A stretch of 19,551 bases of DNA from DATKIY01 sp035543875 (GTDB lineage Bacteria; Actinomycetota; Actinomycetes; JAHEKZ01). Below the pieces are notes generated by a model. That model ran no database searches. It saw nothing but the letters and a program-made list of their open reading frames with translations, and had not been told where the DNA came from. A program made the translations under genes and the position numbers. The stretch lies in assembly GCA_035543875.1 (NCBI GenBank), contig DATKIY010000168.1:1-19551 (forward strand), given 5' to 3'. This document shows positions 13,678 to 19,551 of this stretch, piece after piece. How positions within the stretch are numbered: position 1 is the stretch's first letter; the number at the start of each line of letters is the position of its first letter.

Positions 13678-14808
13678 CTAGAACTGTTGGCGGTGAGGTG
13701 CCTGTCCCTGGTACGCACGCCCGACCAGACGCACCCATTGGTGCACTGCGTCTTCGCTGTCGGCAAACGGCCCGGGAACAAAGTGCGGTGACGTGACGCC
13801 TCGCTGCACGGACTCGCAGGCAGCCCAGTCCTGTCGGTTGGTGATGTCCCAGAACTTCACGCCGTAGGAGACGTCCTCGACATCTGCCGGGAACAGCCAC
13901 GTACATTCCACCCAGGTGCGGTCGACGTCCAGCGGAAGCATCCGGTGGGCCATCACGTAGTCAGGGTGCGGCGAAATCAGCAGGTTGGGGAACAGCCCCA
14001 AGTACAGGACCAAGGTGGGGTCGACACCGGGCAGGTTGTGCCCGGTCGACTTGCCATCCAACGACATCGTGTCCATGCCGTCGCGCAGGTACATCGAGCC
14101 ACCAACCCAAGCACCTGATCCGTGCATGTTGTCCCCGCTGTCCGGAGGAGTTACTTCGCACAGTTCAGGGTGGATCGAGGGGCAGTGGTAGCACTCGTGG
14201 TAGTTCTCGACGATGAGCTTCCAGTTAGCGTTAACTACGTAGGAGTGTCGGTCGGCGACCACGAGATCGGCGGGGCTGTACGGACTGATGTACTCGTCCA
14301 TCGCGCCGAGGTGCTCCGCAAACGGTGCGGCGTCCCCCGTTGCGTTGATGAACACCCAACCCTGCCACTCGGCAAGCGGCAGTGGCCTCAATGAGAAGTC
14401 GGCCTTGGAACCGTTGAGCTCCATGTTTGGCGTGGCAATGAGCGAGCCGTCGAGCGCGTAGCCCCAGCCGTGGTACGGACACGCGATGCCGCGTCCACCA
14501 CTGGTCTCGCCGTCGGGCAGCAGCTCGTGTCCGCGATGGCGGCAGGTGTTGGCGAAGGCACGTAGGTCGTCGCCGTTCCAGGTGAGAATCACGGGGATGT
14601 CACCGATCATCAGGCCACGCTGGGTGACCTTGGGCGACCTGAGATCTGAGTTGCGGCCGACGCACACCCACGAGCCGGCGAAAAAATGTCGTCGTTCGAA
14701 CGCCAGCACAGCTGGGTCGGTGTATGCGGCGCTGGGAAACATCGTCGCTTCGCCGAGGTCGCGAAGCGAACGCTCGAGGTCTTCTGGGGCAATGGGTGCA
14801 ATAGTCAC
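13678..14808 (-). CDS. Rieske non-haem iron oxygenase, alpha subunit
   Basis: The gene encodes 376 residues. GTG 14808 is chosen as the start because it overlaps the upstream TGA as GTGA and has AGGA seven bases before it (plus 14816-14819). The ATG-type start at 14835 would lie 31 bp inside the upstream gene. The N-terminal Rieske [2Fe-2S] domain has CRHRGH (C89, H91) and CPYHGWGY (C110, H113). The catalytic domain has the mononuclear iron ligands H208 and H213 in VENYHECYHCPSIH, and a carboxylate in QDWAACE (D327). The layout resembles choline, glycine-betaine and carnitine monooxygenase-like and aromatic-ring-hydroxylating enzymes. It needs a ferredoxin reductase for electrons, and none is in the window. 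Its only partner is the coupled FAD enzyme. The substrate is unknown; both quaternary amines and hydrophobic compounds are possible. Confidence 0.9.
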   Translation of the reverse strand: MTIAPIAPEDLERSLRDLGEATMFPSAAYTDPAVLAFERRHFFAGSWVCVGRNSDLRSPKVTQRGLMIGDIPVILTWNGDDLRAFANTCRHRGHELLPDGETSGGRGIACPYHGWGYALDGSLIATPNMELNGSKADFSLRPLPLAEWQGWVFINATGDAAPFAEHLGAMDEYISPYSPADLVVADRHSYVVNANWKLIVENYHECYHCPSIHPELCEVTPPDSGDNMHGSGAWVGGSMYLRDGMDTMSLDGKSTGHNLPGVDPTLVLYLGLFPNLLISPHPDYVMAHRMLPLDVDRTWVECTWLFPADVEDVSYGVKFWDITNRQDWAACESVQRGVTSPHFVPGPFADSEDAVHQWVRLVGRAYQGQAPHRQQF

Positions 14809-16430
14809 TTCTTTATCCTGACACGTCGGAGCCATTTCGCGCGTGAACGGTCGCGAAGGATTTGTCCTACCACGTTACGGCCCGGGATTCCTGTGACCCC
14901 GCCGCCGCCATGTGTTGCTGAGCCAGCCTGGTACAACCCGGCCACCGGTGTCCGGAGATCTGCATAACCGGCTGCTGGTCGGGCATGGAACATCTGACCC
15001 GGGGTCAGTTCCCCGTGGAAAATATTTCCCCCGATAAGGCCGTACTCCTCCTGCATGGTGTCGGGCCCGATCACCTGCCGGTGAAGGACCGAACTGGTGA
15101 AGCCAGGAGCCACGGCGTCAACTCGCTGGACAAGCCGGTCCGCATAGGACTCCAGCTCCTCCGGATGTGGGTCGTTGGCCCAGGTGTGCGGAACCCACTG
15201 CGTGAACATCGAGACGATGTGCTGCCCCTCGGGTGCCAGTGAGTCGTCGAACACGCTGGGTATGCAGATATCGGCGAAGGGGCGCTCGGCGGCCTTGCCC
15301 TGAACCGCGTCTTGGAACGCAAACTCGATGTCGTCGAGCGACTCGGCAAGCACGATCGTTCCGCCATGTACTTCGGGGTCGAAGCCAGGCCGCGAGGTGA
15401 ACTCTGGCAGCCGGTCAACCGCGAGGTTGACCTTGACCGAGCCGCTGCGGGTCCGCCAGCGCTGAATCTCTTCCACAAAGTCCTCGGGCAGATGCTCTGC
15501 CCCGACGAGCTCAAGGAACGCCCGTTGCGGATGCACCGTAGTGACGACGACGTCCGCATCGATCTGCTCGCCGTCGGCCAACACAACACCAGTCGTCACA
15601 CCGTTTTTGACCGTGATCTCAGCGACCGGTGACTCAGTTCGGATCTCCACCCCGAAGGAGCGAGCGGCTGCGGCGAGGGCATTGCTGACCCCGCCCATGC
15701 CCCCGCGGGGGAAGCCCCAAGCGCCGAGCTTCCCGTCGCCGAGGTCGCCGACGTGGTGGTGGAGCATGACGTAGGCGGTGCCAGGGGAGCGGGGACCGGC
15801 CCACGTGCCGATAACTCCTGACACGGCCAGGACGCCTTGGAGTGCGTCAGAGGTGAACCAGTCTTCGGTGAGGTCGGAGATGCTGCTGGAAAGCAGGCGC
15901 GCCAAGTCGACGGACTTCTTGACGTCGAGCTCTTTCAGCAGGCCCAGGAGTTTTGCCTGCTGCACCAAGTCGACCGGTTTGCGCGAGCCCAGCTTGGGCG
16001 GGATGTCAGCCATCATGCGGCCCAGAATTCGACCGAGGCCGTCGAGCCACTCCTCCCACTTCTCGAATGCGATCGCGTCTTGCTGGCTGAACTGGGAGAT
16101 TTGCTCGCGACGGCGCGTGGGGTCGGAAGGGAGCTGGAGTGCACGCCCGTCGAGCCGCGGCGCGAAGTAAGGGCCTTGTGGGTAGATGTGGTAGCCGTGC
16201 CGGTCGAGCGACAGGTCCTTGACCAAGCCAGGAGGAAGCCACGACACCACATATGACAGTGATGTCACCGTGTAGTCGGGGCCCCACGGATGCTCGCTGA
16301 CTGCCGCACCGCCCACGATGGGTCGGGACTCCAGAACAACGGTGCGTAGACCGGCCCGCGCGAGGTAGGCCGCAGCAACTAGCCCGTTGTGCCCACCCCC
16401 CACGATGACGGCGTCATACCGACGAGACAC
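14805..16430 (-). CDS. FAD-dependent NAD(P)/FAD oxidoreductase, phytoene-desaturase/PYROXD2-like
   Basis: The gene encodes 541 residues from GTG 16430, which has AGGAG six bases upstream (plus 16437-16441). The N-terminal Rossmann motif is VIVGGGHNGLVAAAYLARAG (8-27), with the following acidic residue in VVLESRPIVGGAA binding FAD ribose. A substrate-domain stretch, AWGFPRGGMGGVSNALAAAA, is the conserved GG-motif region of carotenoid-desaturase-like oxidases. The C-terminal FAD-binding segment is GLYQAGSATHGGGGVTGIPGRN. Length and motifs fit the family that includes PYROXD2 and bacterial CrtI-like dehydrogenases. No classical carotenoid cluster (crtB, crtE) lies nearby, so carotenoid synthesis is not implied. 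The GTGA overlap with the downstream Rieske oxygenase gene suggests that both act on one substrate, oxidation plus hydroxylation. It is probably cytosolic or membrane-peripheral, with no signal peptide. Confidence 0.9.
   Translation of the reverse strand: MSRRYDAVIVGGGHNGLVAAAYLARAGLRTVVLESRPIVGGAAVSEHPWGPDYTVTSLSYVVSWLPPGLVKDLSLDRHGYHIYPQGPYFAPRLDGRALQLPSDPTRRREQISQFSQQDAIAFEKWEEWLDGLGRILGRMMADIPPKLGSRKPVDLVQQAKLLGLLKELDVKKSVDLARLLSSSISDLTEDWFTSDALQGVLAVSGVIGTWAGPRSPGTAYVMLHHHVGDLGDGKLGAWGFPRGGMGGVSNALAAAARSFGVEIRTESPVAEITVKNGVTTGVVLADGEQIDADVVVTTVHPQRAFLELVGAEHLPEDFVEEIQRWRTRSGSVKVNLAVDRLPEFTSRPGFDPEVHGGTIVLAESLDDIEFAFQDAVQGKAAERPFADICIPSVFDDSLAPEGQHIVSMFTQWVPHTWANDPHPEELESYADRLVQRVDAVAPGFTSSVLHRQVIGPDTMQEEYGLIGGNIFHGELTPGQMFHARPAAGYADLRTPVAGLYQAGSATHGGGGVTGIPGRNVVGQILRDRSRAKWLRRVRIKK
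14816..14819 (-). promoter_or_regulatory. Shine-Dalgarno deciding the Rieske start
   Basis: On the minus strand AGGA lies seven bases before GTG 14808, inside the last codons of the FAD enzyme gene. It argues for internal, coupled initiation rather than a start at 14835. Confidence 0.55.
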
Positions 16431-16462
16431 CAGATTCTCCTCTCATTTGGCTTTTCACCGTA

Positions 16463-16487
16463 AGAATGTCATCAAAATGGCCATTCT
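16463..16487. repeat. Nested inverted repeat in the divergent FAD-gene/S9-peptidase gap
   Basis: AGAATG (16463-16468) and CATTCT (16482-16487) are perfect inverted arms 13 bp apart. A perfect palindrome AATGGCCATT (16476-16485) is nested in the right half. The element sits in the middle of a 72-bp gap between divergent start codons, where promoters for both genes must lie, so it is a candidate operator. Confidence 0.45.
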
Positions 16488-16490
16488 GGA

Positions 16491-16495
16491 AGAGG
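16491..16495 (+). promoter_or_regulatory. Possible Shine-Dalgarno for the S9 peptidase TTG start
   Basis: AGAGG lies seven bases before TTG 16503. The alternative ATG 16521 has no purine block in the proper window. This site is the only reason to prefer the TTG. Confidence 0.4.
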
Positions 16496-16502
16496 TCTTC
16501 CC

Positions 16503-18599
16503 TTGGTAGCGTTGCCAAACATGACTCCCGAGCCACTCTCACCCCCTGTCGCGCCGGTCGAGCCTCACGTGCATGACCAGCATGGCGTGCCGCGCCCTGA
16601 CCCGTACTTCTGGCTCAAGGACAAGCTTTCGCAGCGCTCCCTGGACTACCTACGTGCGGAGCGTTCGTACTACGACGCCGTTATGGCGCCACTGTCTGAT
16701 CTCACCACAGAGCTGACGGCGGAGATGACCTCCAGGGTCACCCAAGGCGAGGACTCCGCCAGATGGCGTGAGGGCGACTACGAGTACTTCACCCGGACCT
16801 GCCCAGGGTTGGAGTACGAGCAGCTGTGGCGTGTGGGTGCCGACGGCGTGGAAAAACTGGTCCTGGACGAGAACCTGCTGACGGGCCAGTCCTCATACGT
16901 AGGGCTGGGTGTCCGCCTCGTCAGCCCGGATGGCGACTGGCTCGCGTACTCGGTTGATACCGATGGCGACGAGGTGTATGAGCTTCGGTTCCGGAACCTC
17001 ACCACCGGTGCTGACGTAGCCCAAGCGGTGGTGCACACCTACTACGGAGGGGGATGGGCCGCAGATTCGCGGACGTTCTTCTACGTCGTTCATGACGAGG
17101 CGTATCGGCCGTATCAGGTCTGGCGTCACTCGGTAGGAACTCCCACCGGCGACAACACGCTGGTCTTTGAGGAAACCGACCCGCAGTACGACGTCAACGT
17201 GTGGTCCGACCGTGCCGGCGACTACATCGTCCTTCACACCGCCAACCGGAACACCACCGAAGTCCGGCTCATCTCGAGTCGTAACCCGCAAGAGCCGCCA
17301 CGGATCGTGGCCCCGCGACGTCCGGGGATCGAGTACTCGGTTGCGCATCTTCCCGAGACAGCACAAGACAGTTTGCTTATCGTCACGAACGACCAGGCCC
17401 GAGAGTTCCGGTTGGTTCGCGCACCCATCACATCGACTGATCCGGCTGACTGGAAGACGGTCGTGGGTGAGCAACCGGACGAACGAATCCACGACGTCGA
17501 CATCTTCGACGGCCATGTTGTCGTGTCGACAGTTCGCGAAGGTCGACAGCTTCTTCGGCTGATGTCGTGGTCGACACTCGGAAAGGATCGTCCGTTCGCA
17601 GACTCGATTGTCGTGGAGCCGGGAAGCCCGGGCGCGTTATTGACACTGGGTGCGAACGAGGAGTTCGCCGTGAGTCACGTACTCATCGAGGTTGAGTCAT
17701 ACGTTCGTCCGCTGGAATGGCACCAAGTTGAGTTATCGACCGGCCAACGGACGGTAGTGAAGCGTCGCGATGTCCCCAACTACGACGCCGACCACTACGT
17801 ACTGGAAGAGCGCTGGGTTGATGCCACAGATGGGGAACGCATTCCAGTGCGCCTCGTGAGGGCAAAGCACACGGCGTTGGACGGAACTGCTCCGTTGATG
17901 TTGTACGGGTACGGCGCATACGAAAGCTCGTTCTGGCCAGGGTTTGAAACGTGGCTACCCAGCTTGCTTGACCGTGGATTTGTGTTTGTCCACGCGGGAA
18001 TCCGCGGCGGTGGTGAGATGGGACGCCGCTGGTGGTTGGACGGTTGCATGCATCGCAAAACGAACACTTTCACCGACTTCATCGATGTTGCAGACCGGCT
18101 GGCTGCCGATGGTCTGATCAACGGTGACCGCATCGTGTCCCGGGGTCTGTCGGCTGGCGGCTTGCTCCAGGGCGCGGTGTTCTCGATGCGACCAGATCGG
18201 TGGCGCGCCGTGATCGCAGAGGTGCCTTTCGTTGATGTCGTGACAACCATGTTCGACCTTGAAGTGCCCCTGACGGCCGGAGAGCTGGACGAGTGGGGAG
18301 ACCCGCGTAGCCGTAAAGACTTCGACTACCTCAGCTCATACGCGCCTTACGAGAACGTGCCGACCGGGCCAAGGCCTGAGCTGCTTGTCACTGGTGCAGT
18401 ACACGATCCGCGAGTGATGGTCCACGAGCCAGCTAAGTGGGTGGCGAAACTGCGGGCGACCGATGACGGCGGCAGCCGAAAGACGCTGTTTCGCGTTGAG
18501 ACAGGAGAAGGTGGACACACCGGACCTCCGGGTCGATACGCGCACTTGTCGTATGAGGCCGAGGTGGCTGCCTTCTCGCTGAACGTGGTTGCTGAGTAG
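16503..18599 (+). CDS. Oligopeptidase B-like prolyl oligopeptidase (S9A)
   Basis: The gene encodes 698 residues if started at TTG 16503 (AGAGG seven bases upstream), or 692 from ATG 16521. The length suits oligopeptidase B (about 680-720), a cytosolic serine peptidase that cuts short peptides after Arg/Lys. The N-terminal DPYFWLKD and EYEQLWRV stretches are typical. A beta-propeller covers roughly residues 80-430 and the alpha/beta-hydrolase domain about 440-698. The catalytic residues are S550 in GLSAGG, D635 in VHDPRVMVHEPAKW and H672 in GGHTGPPGRY. The segment AEVPFVDVVTTMFDLEVPLT is highly conserved in this family. Canonical enzymes read GGSAGG, so the Leu before the nucleophile is a small deviation. 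No signal peptide. The gene is divergent from the FAD-enzyme gene and convergent with the DUF3052 gene. Confidence 0.94.
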   Translation: MVALPNMTPEPLSPPVAPVEPHVHDQHGVPRPDPYFWLKDKLSQRSLDYLRAERSYYDAVMAPLSDLTTELTAEMTSRVTQGEDSARWREGDYEYFTRTCPGLEYEQLWRVGADGVEKLVLDENLLTGQSSYVGLGVRLVSPDGDWLAYSVDTDGDEVYELRFRNLTTGADVAQAVVHTYYGGGWAADSRTFFYVVHDEAYRPYQVWRHSVGTPTGDNTLVFEETDPQYDVNVWSDRAGDYIVLHTANRNTTEVRLISSRNPQEPPRIVAPRRPGIEYSVAHLPETAQDSLLIVTNDQAREFRLVRAPITSTDPADWKTVVGEQPDERIHDVDIFDGHVVVSTVREGRQLLRLMSWSTLGKDRPFADSIVVEPGSPGALLTLGANEEFAVSHVLIEVESYVRPLEWHQVELSTGQRTVVKRRDVPNYDADHYVLEERWVDATDGERIPVRLVRAKHTALDGTAPLMLYGYGAYESSFWPGFETWLPSLLDRGFVFVHAGIRGGGEMGRRWWLDGCMHRKTNTFTDFIDVADRLAADGLINGDRIVSRGLSAGGLLQGAVFSMRPDRWRAVIAEVPFVDVVTTMFDLEVPLTAGELDEWGDPRSRKDFDYLSSYAPYENVPTGPRPELLVTGAVHDPRVMVHEPAKWVAKLRATDDGGSRKTLFRVETGEGGHTGPPGRYAHLSYEAEVAAFSLNVVAE

Positions 18600-18615
18600 T
18601 CGACGCGGTCAGTCG

Positions 18616-19038
18616 TCAGCGATCAGCGAGCCGGTAGACCAGCTTCAGTCCGCTCCACGTGTCGTCGACCGCGCACACCTTCACGTCGACAACGCCGAGC
18701 TCAAGAGCGAGGGCTCGGATCGAGTCCTCGGTCAGGTCGCGGGTGCCGGCCTTGAACCGAGCACTCGACTTCTTTGGCCAGCACACCCAGATCGTGCCTG
18801 AGCGAGGGATCGAGTTGATCGCGTCAGGTAACCGTTTCTCGAGCTCAGCTACCGACTCCGCGAAGCAGATCACCATCGGCGATGACTTTGCGCGGCGCGA
18901 AACGATTGCCGCGCCGTCTGGCAGCGGTGCGACGAGCGCGGCAAAATCGAGGTCGCGTGGCCGGCCGGAAACCAGGACGCGGTCATCGGGTTTGATGCCA
19001 AGTTTCCTGGCGAGCGGGGTGCCTGAGTAGCCGACCAT
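18616..19038 (-). CDS. DUF3052-family protein
   Basis: The gene encodes 140 residues from ATG 19038. The first residues, VGYSGTPLARKLGIKPDDRV, are the typical beginning of one DUF3052 branch, followed by a hydrophobic strand-rich core (MVICFAESVAELEKRLPDAI) and SGTIWVCWPKKSSARFKAGT, ending DTWSGLKLVYRL. The tail motif DxTWSGLK with the IWVCWPKKSS stretch is the family signature as I recall it. Function is unknown; no catalytic motif, membrane segment or signal peptide is evident. The frame is open further upstream, and GTG 19086 (reading STPAASSSQRENLPV before the ATG) is a possible alternative start. Neither start has a clear Shine-Dalgarno. The stop lies 16 bp from the S9 peptidase stop, in convergent orientation, without an obvious hairpin between them. 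Confidence 0.85.
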   Translation of the reverse strand: MVGYSGTPLARKLGIKPDDRVLVSGRPRDLDFAALVAPLPDGAAIVSRRAKSSPMVICFAESVAELEKRLPDAINSIPRSGTIWVCWPKKSSARFKAGTRDLTEDSIRALALELGVVDVKVCAVDDTWSGLKLVYRLADR

Positions 19039-19198
19039 GACCGGCAGGTTCTCACGCTGGCTGGACGACGCCGCAGGGGTACTCACCAGCCGGGCAGAAT
19101 GCTCACCTGAAACCAGATTCGGACCACAAATAAAGGCACAATGCGCCATTTGACTGACAAGTCTTGCCTCGACCTGCCTCCTGTGCTGCCCTGATCAC

Positions 19199-19551
19199 AT
19201 GTTCGAAGAGGGCCAGCTCTATGCGCCAGTCACCCGCGACGGTGACGACGTCACAGTGCATCTTGCGGACGACCATCCCGGTTTCTATGACGACGACTAC
19301 CGAAGCCGCCGCAACGACATCGCCGCTGCGGCGATGGACTGGCAAGTCGGCGATCCGCTACCCGTCATTCCATACACCGAGTCCGAGCACGACGTGTGGC
19401 GAGTTGTTGCCGCTGAGCTCGCGGCCAAACACCGTCGTCTAGCTCCCGGTGAACTCATCGAGTCAGGACAGCGGCTCGGTCTTCCCGCTGACCACATTCC
19501 CCAACTCGTCGAAGTCAACCAGCTGCTCGCACCGCATACCGGGTTCCGCTA
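19199..19551 (+). CDS. phhA: Phenylalanine 4-hydroxylase (pterin-dependent aromatic amino acid hydroxylase), N-terminal part
   Basis: The frame is open from ATG 19199 to the window end (117 codons). The protein matches the bacterial phenylalanine hydroxylase N terminus: DHPGFYDDDYRSRRNDIA (25-42), VIPYTESEHDVWR (56-68), and IPQLVEVNQLLAPHTGFR (100-117). This enzyme converts phenylalanine to tyrosine using O2 and a reduced pterin, with a non-haem iron held by two His and a Glu. Those ligands would lie downstream, outside the window. No frameshift is visible and no good Shine-Dalgarno precedes the ATG. The gene is divergent from the DUF3052 gene across a 160-bp gap in which I found no convincing promoter. 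Tyrosine or tryptophan hydroxylase activity cannot be excluded, but the bacterial type is normally phenylalanine-specific. Confidence 0.88.
   Translation, partial: MFEEGQLYAPVTRDGDDVTVHLADDHPGFYDDDYRSRRNDIAAAAMDWQVGDPLPVIPYTESEHDVWRVVAAELAAKHRRLAPGELIESGQRLGLPADHIPQLVEVNQLLAPHTGFR

Noticed and set aside
14805..16430. Carotenoid biosynthesis cluster
   Set aside because: Only the CrtI-like fold suggests it; no phytoene synthase, prenyl synthase or cyclase gene is in the window.
19039..19198. Promoter in the DUF3052/phenylalanine hydroxylase gap
   Set aside because: A TTGACT (19150-19155, +) and a TTGTCA (-) are present, but no -10 element lies at proper distance from either.

Overview
The window is a compact, high-GC chromosomal stretch from an actinobacterium. 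Three things point there: the fused E2-E1 2-oxoglutarate decarboxylase/dehydrogenase (Kgd), which is typical of Actinobacteria; a DUF6104-type micro-ORF beside it; and a DUF6421/SDR/threonine-aldolase cassette that I recall from streptomycete-like genomes. Many GTG starts and ATGA/GTGA junctions fit the same picture. I cannot place the genus. I saw no mobile element, tRNA, rRNA or CRISPR array. Both ends cut a gene: a malic enzyme at the left and a pterin-dependent aromatic amino acid hydroxylase at the right.

Layout. At 1-1510 (+) are the end of malic enzyme and an eight-helix membrane protein. At 1500-5355 (-) is a three-gene operon: an N-terminal GATase-like domain fused to DUF6421, then an SDR, then a threonine-aldolase-family PLP enzyme. 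Both junctions are ATGA overlaps, and a candidate promoter and inverted repeat lie in front. At 5440-9273 (-) are kgd and, 3 bp behind it, the 58-aa DUF6104 protein. The gap upstream of kgd carries an 11-bp tandem repeat. At 9429-12549 (-) are a class II HDAC-like amidohydrolase and a secreted subtilisin whose start lies inside the amidohydrolase gene. Divergent from them, with start codons only 9 bp apart, is a P1/DmpA-type self-processing aminopeptidase (12559-13644, +). A terminator-like hairpin separates it from a convergent GTGA-coupled pair (13678-16430, -): a PYROXD2/phytoene-desaturase-like FAD enzyme and a Rieske oxygenase. Then come an oligopeptidase B-like S9 peptidase (+), a DUF3052 protein (-), and the start of phenylalanine hydroxylase (+).

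How the genes work together. Malic enzyme and Kgd are central carbon metabolism. The peptidases (S8 outside the cell; P1 and S9A probably in the cytosol), the amidohydrolase, the PLP enzyme and the aromatic hydroxylase suggest amide, peptide and amino-acid turnover. The strongest candidate for an undescribed system is the DUF6421-SDR-aldolase operon. Its DUF6421 part carries an HDxxHxxG...EELRCDL pattern resembling zinc-peptidase active sites, and its SDR carries a GGWxGG motif reminiscent of dihydropteridine reductase.
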